NCBI GenBank assembly: GCA_947627425.1
Contig: CANQVZ010000003.1
Span: 25,659-89,658 of the forward strand
Origin: an uncultured Clostridia bacterium
Lineage (GTDB): Bacteria; Bacillota; Clostridia; Lachnospirales; CAG-274
DNA: 64,000 nt
Direction of reading: 5' to 3'
Part shown: positions 45,663-55,801 of the stretch, one piece after another
How the letters are laid out: the number at the start of each line of letters is the position of its first letter
Numbering within the stretch: position 1 is the first letter of the stretch
Notes under the pieces: model-generated
What the model saw: the letters and a program-made list of their open reading frames with translations, nothing else
Database searches by the model: none
Told to the model about the DNA's origin: nothing
Made by a program: the position numbers and the translations under genes

Positions 45663-46889
45663 TTAGTTGTTTCCTGCTTGTATGCCCTCGCTTATGAACT
45701 TATCATGTATAGCCTCGGCTGCGGCGTTAGCCTTATTTTCATCCACGAGCACGGATATTTTTATCTCCGATGTGGATATCATCTTTACATTTATTCCCGC
45801 GTCATAGAGTGCCTCAAAGAATGTGGAGGCAACGCCGGGGTTTGTAGCCATGCCTGCGCCCACAGCGGACACCTTAGCCACCTTGTCGTTGTAGCTTATG
45901 CTCTCAAAGCCTATTCTTTCCTTGTTGTCGTCGAGTATCTTAACAGCCTCGTCCATCTCGCCTCTTGTGACCGTGAAGGATATATCCTTTGTGTCGTTTC
46001 GTCCTATGGACTGTATTATAAGGTCAACGCTTATCTTCTTCTGAGCCATGAGCGAGAAAAGCTTGAATGCCACGCCCGGCTTATCCTTAACTCCTATTAC
46101 GGATATTCTTGCAACATCGTTATCTACGGCAACGCCGTTTACAAGCATTTTTTCCACTTTTGTTTCCTCCTTAACAACTGTTCCTTCGGTATCGTGCATG
46201 GAACTGCGAACAACTAAATTTACATTATATTTCTTGGCAAGCTCTACGGAGCGGTTATGGAGTACCTTTGCGCCGAGGCTTGCAAGCTCCAGCATCTCGT
46301 CGTATGTTATCTCGTCCAGCTTTCTGGCGTTCTTGACTATTCTGGGGTCGCAGGTGTAAACGCCGTCCACATCGGTGTATATCTCGCAGAGGTCAGCGCC
46401 GAGCTTTGCCGCAAGAGCGACTGCCGATGTGTCGGAGCCTCCCCTGCCGAGCGTTGTCACATCAAGGCGTCTGTTGTAGCCCTGGAAGCCTGTTATTATA
46501 ACGATGTTCTTTCTTTCAAGCTCGTTTATTATCCTCTCCGTGGATATATCCTTTATCCTTGCGTTGCCGTGGGTGGATGTGGAATATATCTTGCACTGAA
46601 AGGCGTTGAGCGATATCACGGGATAGCCCAGAGCCTCTATAGCCATAGCCATGAGAGCGACCGACTGCTGTTCGCCCGTGGAGAGGAGCATATCCATCTC
46701 TCTTTTGCTTGCGTTGGGATTTATTTCAGCCGCCTTTTCTATAAGCTCATCCGTTGTGTCGCCCTGTGCGCTCAGCACAACGACCACCCTGTTGCCCTCT
46801 CTGTAGCTCTTGACTATAGTCTCGGCAACATGCTTTATTCTTTCGGCATTTGCCACCGATGAACCGCCGAATTTCTTTACTATCAACAT
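45663..46889 (-). CDS. lysC: Aspartate kinase
   Basis: IVKKFGGSSVANAERI; GRGGSDTSAVALAA; two ACT domains. Confidence 0.96.
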   Translation of the reverse strand: MLIVKKFGGSSVANAERIKHVAETIVKSYREGNRVVVVLSAQGDTTDELIEKAAEINPNASKREMDMLLSTGEQQSVALMAMAIEALGYPVISLNAFQCKIYSTSTHGNARIKDISTERIINELERKNIVIITGFQGYNRRLDVTTLGRGGSDTSAVALAAKLGADLCEIYTDVDGVYTCDPRIVKNARKLDEITYDEMLELASLGAKVLHNRSVELAKKYNVNLVVRSSMHDTEGTVVKEETKVEKMLVNGVAVDNDVARISVIGVKDKPGVAFKLFSLMAQKKISVDLIIQSIGRNDTKDISFTVTRGEMDEAVKILDDNKERIGFESISYNDKVAKVSAVGAGMATNPGVASTFFEALYDAGINVKMISTSEIKISVLVDENKANAAAEAIHDKFISEGIQAGNN

Positions 46890-46893
46890 AATG

Positions 46894-48135
46894 CTATGCC
46901 TCCATGTCTTCCATTCTTATTGTATTGAGTATGTCGGAAATACCCTCGCTGTTCAAAAGCATATTGAGCCTGTCGTTTATGTCGCCCTCCTCAGCCTTGT
47001 CGGTCACGAAGGCAAGCTCGCCGTCGAAGTATTCCATAAACTCCTCCGTTTTAAATATATGCTTTACGGCAGATTTTGCTCTGTCTATGTCGTCGTATTC
47101 TATCCTTACGAACTTTCTCACGCTTATGCTGTCTATGCTTTCAAGCTCCTGCTTCTGCTCCGACCAGCCTATGCCGAGGTTCACGTGCTTGTGCTTCACG
47201 GCGTCAACTATGTCGGACACAACGGCTGCTGCGGTGGGGAGCTTGCCCGCGCCCCTGCCGTAGAACATTACATCGCCCAGCATATTGCCTCTTAAAAGTA
47301 TGGCGTTGAACACATTGTTTACCATGTTCATGGGGCTGTCCTTGTCGACTATGGCAGGCGCAACTCTGGCCCATACCTTGCCGTCCGTGAAGCCTGCCGA
47401 AGCCAGAAGCTTTACGGCGCAGCCCATATGCTTTACATATTCTATGTCTGTCTTTGAGATATTCGTTATGCCCTCCGTGTATATGTCGTCATAGCTCACG
47501 GTCTTTTCGGTAGCCAGAGAGGCGAGTATGGCTATCTTTCTGCAGGCGTCATGTCCCTCCACATCTGCTGCGGGATTCCTCTCGGCATAGCCCTTTTCCT
47601 GAGCTATTTTGAGCACATCGTCATACTCCATGCCGTCCTCCGTCATCTTGGAGAGCATATAGTTGGTGGTGCCGTTTAATATGCCCGTTATGCCCTCTAT
47701 CTTGTCGGAGGTTATGCTCCTGTTTATGGGTCTTATAATGGGTATGCCGCCGCCCACGGACGCCTCATAGAGGAAGTTGACATTGTTTTCCTTTGCAACG
47801 CGCATAAGCTCTGCGCCGTGCGCCGCCACGAGCTCCTTGTTGGAGGTGCATACGCTCTTGCCCTTTTGCAGAGCGCTCTTTACAAATGTATAAGCTGGAT
47901 TTATTCCGCCCATCACCTCTACCACCACTTCTACGCTCTCATCATTTAATATGTCGTCGTAGTTGTGCGTTATTATTTTCTGCACGGGGTCGTCGGGGAA
48001 GTCCCTGAGATCCAGAACATACTTTATGTCTATGCTCTGTCCCGTCCTTGATTCTATGCTCTTTTTGTTGGTGTTCATTACCTCCACAACACCCGAGCCA
48101 ACAGTGCCGTAGCCTAAAACCGCAATGACTGCCAT
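46894..48135 (-). CDS. hom: Homoserine dehydrogenase
   Basis: LGYGTVGSGVVEVM; LNGTTNYMLSKM; C-terminal ACT. Confidence 0.96.
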   Translation of the reverse strand: MAVIAVLGYGTVGSGVVEVMNTNKKSIESRTGQSIDIKYVLDLRDFPDDPVQKIITHNYDDILNDESVEVVVEVMGGINPAYTFVKSALQKGKSVCTSNKELVAAHGAELMRVAKENNVNFLYEASVGGGIPIIRPINRSITSDKIEGITGILNGTTNYMLSKMTEDGMEYDDVLKIAQEKGYAERNPAADVEGHDACRKIAILASLATEKTVSYDDIYTEGITNISKTDIEYVKHMGCAVKLLASAGFTDGKVWARVAPAIVDKDSPMNMVNNVFNAILLRGNMLGDVMFYGRGAGKLPTAAAVVSDIVDAVKHKHVNLGIGWSEQKQELESIDSISVRKFVRIEYDDIDRAKSAVKHIFKTEEFMEYFDGELAFVTDKAEEGDINDRLNMLLNSEGISDILNTIRMEDMEA

Positions 48136-48141
48136 TGCCTT

Positions 48142-48585
48142 TCACTCCCTTGCTATTATTTTGAGCCTTAAAACTCCTTTAATTTTCGATATGCCATCGA
48201 GCATTTCCCTCACGCCTGCCGTCATATTTTCGGTGTCAGCCGTTATTGTAACGCTTGCGACGCCTCCGACGGGTATGGTCTGATTGATAGTGAGTACATT
48301 TGCTCCGTGCTCCGCCATGATGTTGAGCACAAGCGAGAGCAATCCCGCCTTGTCCTCCAGATCGAATGCAAGCACGGCTATTTTGCCCCTTGTGTTGCCG
48401 TTAAGGGGCGAAACGCAGTCCTTATATTTGTAATAAGCGCTCCTGCTCACTCCCGCTTTTTCGACAGCGTCCTGTACCGAGCTTACCTCTCCTCTGTCGA
48501 TAAGCTTTTTTGCCTCCACGACCTTTAAAAAGACCTCGGGCAGTACCCTTCCTTCAACAATGTAATAGTCCGAATTTCCATTCAT
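48142..48585 (-). CDS. ACT domain-containing protein (UPF0735/PheB-like)
   Basis: MNGNSDYYIVEGRVLPEVFLKVVEAKKLI...; operon with hom and lysC. Confidence 0.88.
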   Translation of the reverse strand: MNGNSDYYIVEGRVLPEVFLKVVEAKKLIDRGEVSSVQDAVEKAGVSRSAYYKYKDCVSPLNGNTRGKIAVLAFDLEDKAGLLSLVLNIMAEHGANVLTINQTIPVGGVASVTITADTENMTAGVREMLDGISKIKGVLRLKIIARE

Positions 48586-48715
48586 TTTATGTTCACCCTC
48601 TATGTACATTTGTTTCCCATAGAGAGAACTATATCACATTTCCGACAATAATGCAAGCATAAAATTGTTAAAATTCGGTGTACATTTATTTTTGGGTAAA
48701 AAAGCGGGTTTTTGC

Positions 48716-48744
48716 TTGACTTCCGGCGCGGTGTTATTTATAAT
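48716..48744 (+). promoter_or_regulatory. Promoter of hydE
   Basis: TTGACT, 17-nt spacer, TATAAT. Confidence 0.75.
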
Positions 48745-48779
48745 CATATTAATTAGGTATGATTAGAAGGACAAAAGCA

Positions 48780-49799
48780 ATGGACATCATAAAAAAGCTA
48801 GAAAACAGAACATTCACGGACGGCGAGCTTATACGCGTCATAGAGAACGGCTGCGAGGGCTTAAGAGAGCGCGCGGACGAAATAAGGCGGCAGGTATACG
48901 GCAGAGCCGTGTACATAAGAGGGCTTATAGAGTTTACAAACTACTGCAAAAACAACTGCTATTACTGCGGCATAAGGCGCGGCAACGGAAAGCTTGAGCG
49001 CTACCGCCTCACAAAGGAGGAGATACTCCTCTGCTGCGAGGAGGGCTATAGGCTGGGCTTTCGTACCTTTGTGCTCCAGGGCGGAGAGGACCCGTATTTC
49101 AATGATGAGCTCATGTGTGATATTATTTCCGCCATACGCCGTAAATATGAGGACTGCGCCATAACTCTTTCCATAGGCGAAAAGAGCAGGGAGAGCTACG
49201 AGGCGTTCTATAAGGCGGGAGCAAACCGCTATCTTTTAAGGCACGAGACTGCGGACAATGCGCACTATTCCAAGCTCCACCCCGCCTCAATGAGCCTTGA
49301 AAACAGGAAAAGATGCCTTTTCGACCTCAAGGAGATAGGCTATCAGGTGGGCTCGGGCTTTATGGTAGGCTCGCCCTTCCAGACAACTCAGAATCTTGTG
49401 TCGGACATCCGCTTTCTCATGGAGCTGGAGCCCGATATGATAGGCATAGGACCCTTCATAAGGCACAATGACACGCCCTTTGCAGGGTATGAGAGCGGCA
49501 GCCTTGAGCTTACGCTGAGGCTTATTTCAATACTGCGCCTTGTTTTCCCGTGGGCGCTTTTGCCCTCCACAACGGCGCTCGGCACCATACACCCCATGGG
49601 CAGGGAAATGGGACTCAAGGCGGGAGCAAATGTGGTTATGCCCAATCTTTCGCCCGTGAGCGTGAGAAAGCTCTATTCGCTCTATGACAACAAGATATGC
49701 ACGGGCGACGAGTCGGCGCAGTGCAGGAGCTGTCTTGAAAACCGCGTAAAAAATGCGGGCTACGAGATATTGACGGACATAGGAAATGTTAAGAGATAA
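48780..49799 (+). CDS. hydE: [FeFe]-hydrogenase maturase radical SAM protein HydE
   Basis: Radical SAM CKNNCYYCGIR; VLQGGEDPYF; start at 48780 preceded by AGAAGG. Confidence 0.9.
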   Translation: MDIIKKLENRTFTDGELIRVIENGCEGLRERADEIRRQVYGRAVYIRGLIEFTNYCKNNCYYCGIRRGNGKLERYRLTKEEILLCCEEGYRLGFRTFVLQGGEDPYFNDELMCDIISAIRRKYEDCAITLSIGEKSRESYEAFYKAGANRYLLRHETADNAHYSKLHPASMSLENRKRCLFDLKEIGYQVGSGFMVGSPFQTTQNLVSDIRFLMELEPDMIGIGPFIRHNDTPFAGYESGSLELTLRLISILRLVFPWALLPSTTALGTIHPMGREMGLKAGANVVMPNLSPVSVRKLYSLYDNKICTGDESAQCRSCLENRVKNAGYEILTDIGNVKR

Positions 49800-49867
49800 T
49801 AAAAAAATAAAAAAAGGACTTTACAAAGTAAATTTATTGTGCTATACTATGTTTAATTTCAAATGAA

Positions 49868-50104
49868 TGTCGATGATTAAGAGTAGTAATCTTTGACCGA
49901 GGCTACAGAGAGCTGACGGAGGGTGCAAGTCAGCGCGGAGGTTTCAGACGAATGGACTTATGAGACCTGCGGCGAACGGCGTTTTTGCTCATTAGCTTGC
50001 AGCGGGTTCTCCCGTTACAGAGACAGTATATGTAGGTATACGGGATTGGTGGCTTTATTAAGGCGTATTTTCGACCTTGTCCAACTCGGGCAAGGTCTTT
50101 TTTT
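49868..50104 (+). promoter_or_regulatory. T-box leader (tryptophan specifier)
   Basis: GATTAAGAGTAGTAATC, AGAGAGCTGACGGAGGGTGCAAGTCAGC, GAA-TGG-AC specifier loop (TGG 49953-49955), GGTGGC T-box-like bulge, terminator GACCTTGTCCAACTCGGGCAAGGTCTTTTTTT. Confidence 0.92.
50073..50104 (+). terminator. T-box terminator
   Basis: GACCTTGTCC-AACTC-GGGCAAGGTC-TTTTTTT. Confidence 0.92.
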
Positions 50105-50165
50105 GACCTAGTTTCATCTTCGACCGCTTGAAATTAAATAAGTCATTGAAAAGGAGAATGCAAAA

Positions 50166-51548
50166 ATGAAAAAACTGAAAACCTTTGTGCGGGAATTTTC
50201 GGGCGACACCGAAACCCCAATAACTATTTTTTACAAGTATGTCGGAGACGCGCTCGGCTTTCTGCTGGAGAGCCGCGGCGAGGGCAAGACCAACTTTTCC
50301 ATAATGGGCAAGAACCCTATGGCGGTGCTCAGCGGAAACGACAGCCTTATAATAGAAGAAAGAGGCAAAAAAACGGAGCTTAAGGGCAGGCTTCTGGACA
50401 ATGTGCGAGGCTTTTTAAAGAGCTTTGATGTGACCGACGAACACGATCTGCCGTTCACGGGCGGACTTATGGGCGCCATGGGCTACGACATCATAAGGCA
50501 GTACGAAAAGCTGCCCGATGAAAACCCCGAAATAGTTGACACGCCCACGGTACACTTCATGGCGTTTGACGAATTTATAATTTACGATCACCTTCACGAC
50601 AGAATAAAAATAGTCGTTCTTGCGGAAAACGAGGCGGACGCAAAACCCGTGCTCGACAGGATGGAAAGGGAGGTAATGTCCTCCGTTCCTCAGGAGCGCT
50701 ACGAGATAAAGGAGCCCTCGCCCATAAAGTTCACATCTAACATGACTAAGGAAAAATATGAGGGCATAGTCGAGAAAGCCAAGAAATACATATATGACGG
50801 CGATATTTTCCAGGTGGTGCTTTCGCAGAGGCTCACAGCCGAAACGGACGACAAGCCCATAGACCTATACAGAAGACTCAGGGCAATAAATCCCTCGCCC
50901 TATCTTTTCTATTTTAACTTCGGCACATACCATGTGGCAGGCTCGTCTCCCGAAATGCTCGTGGAGGTAAAGGGCGACAAGGTGCGCACCTGTCCCATAG
51001 CAGGCACAAGAAAGAGGGGCAGGACGCCGAATGAGGACATAGAGATAGCCAAGGGGCTTCTGGACGACCCCAAGGAGAGGGCGGAGCACACAATGCTTGT
51101 TGACCTTGCCCGCAACGACATGGGGCGCATAGCCGAGATAGGCAGCGTGCATCTGGACGAATTTATGCAGGTACACTATTATTCCCATGTTATGCACCTT
51201 GTTTCTCTCGTGGAGGGTACGAAGAAGGCGGATAAGGACAGCTTTGACGTGCTTTCCACCTTCCTTCCCGCAGGCACGCTTTCGGGCGCGCCCAAGATAA
51301 GGGCTATGGAGATAATAGAAGAGCTTGAAGATGAAAAAAGAGGACTTTACGGCGGAGCGGTGGGATATTTTGATTTCAACGGAAATATGGACACCTGTAT
51401 TGCCATAAGGACTATGATAATAAAGGACAAAAAGGTCTATATGCAGGCGGGCGCAGGCATAGTTGCCGATTCCGTGCCCGAAATGGAATATGAGGAGAGC
51501 CACAACAAGGTGCGTGCGCTTGTCAAGACGATAGGAGGCGAGGTATAA
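50166..51548 (+). CDS. trpE: Anthranilate synthase component I
   Basis: DIFQVVLSQRLTAETDDKPIDLYRRLR; PIAGTRKRGRTPNED; under Trp T-box. Confidence 0.95.
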   Translation: MKKLKTFVREFSGDTETPITIFYKYVGDALGFLLESRGEGKTNFSIMGKNPMAVLSGNDSLIIEERGKKTELKGRLLDNVRGFLKSFDVTDEHDLPFTGGLMGAMGYDIIRQYEKLPDENPEIVDTPTVHFMAFDEFIIYDHLHDRIKIVVLAENEADAKPVLDRMEREVMSSVPQERYEIKEPSPIKFTSNMTKEKYEGIVEKAKKYIYDGDIFQVVLSQRLTAETDDKPIDLYRRLRAINPSPYLFYFNFGTYHVAGSSPEMLVEVKGDKVRTCPIAGTRKRGRTPNEDIEIAKGLLDDPKERAEHTMLVDLARNDMGRIAEIGSVHLDEFMQVHYYSHVMHLVSLVEGTKKADKDSFDVLSTFLPAGTLSGAPKIRAMEIIEELEDEKRGLYGGAVGYFDFNGNMDTCIAIRTMIIKDKKVYMQAGAGIVADSVPEMEYEESHNKVRALVKTIGGEV

Positions 51549-52114
51549 TGATAGTTCTGGTAGACAATTACGACAGCTTTACATATAATCTCTATCAGTA
51601 CCTCGGCGAGTTCGACAGCGACATAAGGGTATACAGAAACGACAGCATAACGGGCAAGGATATACTTGAAATGTCGCCCGACAGAGTTGTCATATCCCCG
51701 GGACCCAAGACCCCCGAGGAGGCTGGCAACTGTATTGAGATAATAAAAACGGTCGGCGGTAAAATACCGCTTCTGGGCGTGTGCCTCGGTCATCAGTCCA
51801 TAGCCGTGGCTTACGGCGGAGTGGTGACAAACGCAAGGGAGCTCTGTCACGGCAAGTATTCCTTCATGGAGCATGACGGCAGAGGCATATTCGAGGGCAT
51901 TTCAAGCCCCATGCAGGTGGCTAGGTATCATTCGCTTTCCGTTCAAGCCGAAACTCTCCCGCCCTGCCTTGAGGTGCTGGCTGTCTCCGACGGCGAAATA
52001 ATGGCAATAAAGCATAAGGACTATGATGTTATAGGGCTCCAGTTCCACCCCGAGAGCATAAACACCCCCGAGGGCATGAGGATAGTTGAAAACTTTGTGA
52101 AAGGAAAGCTTTGA
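51548..52114 (+). CDS. trpG: Anthranilate synthase component II (glutamine amidotransferase)
   Basis: VDNYDSFTYNLYQYLGE; LGVCLGHQSIAVAYGG; 188 aa, no TrpD fusion. Confidence 0.95.
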   Translation: MIVLVDNYDSFTYNLYQYLGEFDSDIRVYRNDSITGKDILEMSPDRVVISPGPKTPEEAGNCIEIIKTVGGKIPLLGVCLGHQSIAVAYGGVVTNARELCHGKYSFMEHDGRGIFEGISSPMQVARYHSLSVQAETLPPCLEVLAVSDGEIMAIKHKDYDVIGLQFHPESINTPEGMRIVENFVKGKL

Positions 52115-52115
52115 T

Positions 52116-52892
52116 ATGATACTTGACGACATAACGGCGGAAAAGAAAAAATATCTTGAAAATCACAGCTACAGCTTTGATGTAAAGAGGCTTTGCAAGG
52201 CTATGGAAGGTCCCGTTGCCGATTTCAAGGCGGCAATGAAAAAGAAGGGTCTTTCCATAATAGGCGAGGTAAAAAAGGCTTCGCCCTCAAGGGGACTTAT
52301 TCGCCCCGACTTCGATCCCGTTGCCATAGCCGGTGAATACGAGGGCGCCGTGGATGCCATATCCGTGCTCACGGAGGAAAAGTTCTTCATGGGCAAGCCC
52401 GAATATCTCAGCGATATACACAAAAGCATACCCCTCCCGCTTCTCAGAAAGGACTTTGTTATAAGCACTATGCAGATATTCGAGGCGAGGGAGCTGGGCG
52501 CGTCCTCCGTGCTCCTTATAACGGCGCTTTTTGAGAGCGCGTTAAGGCTTAAGGAATATATAGACATAGCAAGGGGCGTAGGCTTGGAGCCTCTTGTGGA
52601 AACTCACAACGAGGCGGAGATAGAAACCGCTCTTAAGGCGGGAGCGGACATTATAGGCATAAACAACCGCAATCTGCTGGATTTCAGCGAGGACATATAT
52701 ACCACAGTCAGACTGCGGGAGAGAATACCCAAGGACAAGGTAGTATTAAGCGAAAGCTCCATACATACTGCCGAGGATGTGAGGATACTCAGACAGGCGG
52801 ATATAGACGGCATTCTGGTGGGCGAAAGCTTCATGAAATGCCCCGATATACGCCAAAAAGCAAGGGAGTTCAGAAAAGCGTATGACGATTAA
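52116..52892 (+). CDS. trpC: Indole-3-glycerol phosphate synthase
   Basis: GEVKKASPSRGLIRPDFDP; GINNRNLLDF. Confidence 0.96.
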   Translation: MILDDITAEKKKYLENHSYSFDVKRLCKAMEGPVADFKAAMKKKGLSIIGEVKKASPSRGLIRPDFDPVAIAGEYEGAVDAISVLTEEKFFMGKPEYLSDIHKSIPLPLLRKDFVISTMQIFEARELGASSVLLITALFESALRLKEYIDIARGVGLEPLVETHNEAEIETALKAGADIIGINNRNLLDFSEDIYTTVRLRERIPKDKVVLSESSIHTAEDVRILRQADIDGILVGESFMKCPDIRQKAREFRKAYDD

Positions 52893-53508
52893 GATATGCG
52901 GTCTGCAAAGACCCGAGGACGCGGACTATATAAGCGAATTTGAGGAAATAAAATACGCGGGCTTTGTGTTCTTTGAAAAGAGCAGGCGCAACATAACGCC
53001 CGAAAGGGTGCTTGAAATAAAAAAACGCCTGAGACCCGACATAAGGACCGTGGGCGTATTTGCCGAGCACAGCATAGACGAGATAATAGACCTTGCAAAA
53101 AGAGCCGAGCTCGATATCTGCCAGCTCCACTCGGACGAGAGCAACCTTGACTGCGGCAAGATAAGCCTGCCCGTATGGAAGGCGATAGTCATGAAGGACA
53201 GCTCCGCTCTTGAAAAGGCGGAGAGCTACACAAATGCCGACGGCTTTGTGCTTGATTCCGACAGCGGAAACAAATACGGCGGCACGGGCAGGACCTTCGA
53301 CTGGCAGACGGCGGAGAGCTTCAGCAGAAAATATTTCACAGTGCTTGCGGGCGGCATAAGCCATGAAAATATACTCAGGGCATACGGCATTGTAAAGCCC
53401 GATGTGGTGGACTTAAGCTCCTCGGTGGAGGAGAACGGTTATAAAAGCTATGAAAAAATAAAGCAGTTGATACACACTGTAAGAAAGGGAGAGAACTATG
53501 GAAATTAA
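52882..53508 (+). CDS. trpF: Phosphoribosylanthranilate isomerase
   Basis: [23 protein letters not shown]; overlaps trpC by 11 nt. Confidence 0.93.
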   Translation: MTIKICGLQRPEDADYISEFEEIKYAGFVFFEKSRRNITPERVLEIKKRLRPDIRTVGVFAEHSIDEIIDLAKRAELDICQLHSDESNLDCGKISLPVWKAIVMKDSSALEKAESYTNADGFVLDSDSGNKYGGTGRTFDWQTAESFSRKYFTVLAGGISHENILRAYGIVKPDVVDLSSSVEENGYKSYEKIKQLIHTVRKGENYGN

Positions 53509-54682
53509 AAAGGACTTCGGAATTTACGGCGGTCAGTTTGTGCCGGAAACTCTTATGAGCGTTTTGAAGGTGCTTGAAAGGGAGTTTGAGGAATACTGCT
53601 CCACAGACGAATTCAAAAACGACTATATGTACTATATGAAGCAGTATGTCGGCAGACCCTCGTCACTCTACTTTGCCGAAAGGCTCACAGAGGAGCTCGG
53701 CGGAGCCAAGATATATTTAAAGAGGGAGGATCTCAACCATACGGGCGCGCATAAGATAAATAACGCCCTCGCGCAGGCTCTGCTTGCCAAAAAAATGGGC
53801 AAGACAAAGGTCATAGCCGAGACGGGCGCAGGTCAGCACGGCGTAGCTACGGCTACTGTCGCTGCGCTTTTCGGTATGGACTGCGAGGTATACATGGGCG
53901 TTGAGGATATAGAAAGACAAAAGCTCAATGTTTTCAGAATGGAGCTTCTGGGCGCAAGGGTAGTGCCCGTTTCAAGCGGCACGGGCACTCTTAAGGACGC
54001 TACAAACGAGGCTATAAGGACATGGGTAGCAAGAGCCGAGGACACATTTTATATCATAGGCTCTGCCGTGGGACCTCATCCCTATCCCACAATGGTGAGG
54101 GAATTCCAGAAGATAATAGGCGAGGAGACCCGCAGACAGATTTTAGAAGCCGAGGGCAGACTGCCCGACAGAGTTTACGCCTGTGTGGGCGGCGGCTCCA
54201 ACTCCATAGGTATGTTCTATCCCTTCGTGGGCGACGAGGGCGTTAAGCTCATAGGCGTTGAGGCGGCAGGTCACGGACTTGAAACGGGCGAGCACGCAGC
54301 GGCATTTTCGCCCAATTCAAAGGTGGGCGTGCTGCACGGCATGAAGACATATCTCCTCCAGGACGAGGACGGACAGATAAAGACGGCTTATTCCATAAGC
54401 GCAGGTCTGGATTATCCGGGCGTAGGACCCGAGCACGCCTATCTTCACGACATAGGCAGAGTGGAATACACCTCTGTAACGGATGATGAGTCCATAGAGG
54501 CATTCAAGGCTCTCTGCAAGCTTGAGGGCATTATGCCCGCCATAGAAAGCGCCCACGCTCTTGCGCAGGCAATGAAGGAGGCTCCTTCTATGGATAAGGA
54601 CGACATTATAGTAGTTTGTCTTTCCGGCAGAGGCGATAAGGACGTACACACCGTTGCAAAGTATCTTGGAAAGGAGATATGA
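53498..54682 (+). CDS. trpB: Tryptophan synthase beta chain
   Basis: [43 protein letters not shown]. Confidence 0.97.
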   Translation: MEIKKDFGIYGGQFVPETLMSVLKVLEREFEEYCSTDEFKNDYMYYMKQYVGRPSSLYFAERLTEELGGAKIYLKREDLNHTGAHKINNALAQALLAKKMGKTKVIAETGAGQHGVATATVAALFGMDCEVYMGVEDIERQKLNVFRMELLGARVVPVSSGTGTLKDATNEAIRTWVARAEDTFYIIGSAVGPHPYPTMVREFQKIIGEETRRQILEAEGRLPDRVYACVGGGSNSIGMFYPFVGDEGVKLIGVEAAGHGLETGEHAAAFSPNSKVGVLHGMKTYLLQDEDGQIKTAYSISAGLDYPGVGPEHAYLHDIGRVEYTSVTDDESIEAFKALCKLEGIMPAIESAHALAQAMKEAPSMDKDDIIVVCLSGRGDKDVHTVAKYLGKEI

Positions 54683-54686
54683 TCTT

Positions 54687-55457
54687 ATGAACAGGATAGA
54701 TAAAAGGTTCAACGAAATAAAGGCGGAGGGTAGAAAGGCGCTCATTCCTTACATCTGCTCGGGCGATCCCTCCGTTGAAATGACGGAAAAGCTCGTCTAT
54801 GCCCTTGAGGAGGCGGGCGCGGATATAATAGAGCTTGGCATACCCTTCTCCGATCCCCTCGCCGACGGTCCCGTCATTCAGGCGGCAGGCTTAAGAGCCT
54901 TCAAGGGCGGCTACAGGATAGACGATACCTTCAGAATAATAGGAAATGTCAGAAAAAAGAGCCATATACCGCTTTGCATAATGGTGTACTACAGCTCCAT
55001 ACTCGGCTACGGCAGGGAAAGATTTTTGGAAAACTGCATAAGAGCCGATATAGACGGACTTATAATACCCGACCTCCCCTATGAGGAATATGACGAGTTC
55101 AAGCCGCTTGTGGATAAAACAAGCATATATATGATACCCCTTGTGGGACTTACATCGGGCGATAGGATACCCACACTTGTGAAGGACGCAAAGGGCTTTG
55201 TTTACTGTGTTTCGTCCATGGGCGTTACGGGCGAGAGAAAGGAATTTGACTCCAGAGTGGAGGGCTTCGTGAAGGAAGTGAAGAAAAATACGGACACACC
55301 AGCCTGCATAGGCTTCGGTATATCCTGTAAAGCCGATGTGGATAAATTTGATGAGTTCGCCGACGGCTGTATAATAGGCTCCGCCATAATAAGAAAAATA
55401 GCCGAAACCGACTGCGATATAGAAAAGGTGAAGGCATTTGTAAGCGGATTGAGGTAA
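54687..55457 (+). CDS. trpA: Tryptophan synthase alpha chain
   Basis: YICSGDPSVEMTEKL; LGIPFSDPLADGPVIQAA; start corrected to 54687. Confidence 0.95.
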   Translation: MNRIDKRFNEIKAEGRKALIPYICSGDPSVEMTEKLVYALEEAGADIIELGIPFSDPLADGPVIQAAGLRAFKGGYRIDDTFRIIGNVRKKSHIPLCIMVYYSSILGYGRERFLENCIRADIDGLIIPDLPYEEYDEFKPLVDKTSIYMIPLVGLTSGDRIPTLVKDAKGFVYCVSSMGVTGERKEFDSRVEGFVKEVKKNTDTPACIGFGISCKADVDKFDEFADGCIIGSAIIRKIAETDCDIEKVKAFVSGLR

Positions 55458-55467
55458 AACGGAGGGA

Positions 55468-55670
55468 CATATACCGGATGTTTGCGAGGTTTCGCAGCTT
55501 GTCTGCCCCGTAGGGGCAGGCTGCGATAAGCGAAACTGTAATAACTCCTTTACGCAACGGAGCTCAAGCAGTCAGTTGGCTTTGGGGCGTAAAGGTCGTT
55601 AGGGGTATGGGGAATATCGAAAATTCCCCATGCTTTTTTTGTTTCTTTTTTTTGCGAAAAAAAAGAAAGA
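55468..55670 (+). ncRNA. Candidate structured RNA element, copy C (3' of trpA)
   Basis: CATATACCGGATGTTTGCGAG-GTTTCGC...GCGAAAC-TGTAATAACT-CCTTTACGC...GCGTAAAGG-TCGTTAGGGGTA-TGGGGAAT-ATCGAAA-ATTCCCCA-TGCTTTTTTTG. Confidence 0.65.
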
Positions 55671-55801
55671 TAATAATTTTAAAAAATTTTTTTTATTTTT
55701 AGATAAAAAGCGGGCGAACACAGTTCGCCCCTACATAAATACATCATAATAATAGTAAATATTATCAAACATTATAATAAAATATTCTAATAAAAAATTA
55801 T

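Noticed and set aside
44979-45697. ORFs 44979-45512 and 45335-45697 in the glnA-lysC gap
   Set aside because: Run through palindromic repeats and the candidate RNA element; low-complexity repeat translations, no domain.
49923-50111. 62-aa ORF within the trp leader, considered as a leader peptide
   Set aside because: Overlaps the T-box structure and terminator; the T-box explains the conservation, and the ORF has no Trp-rich run.
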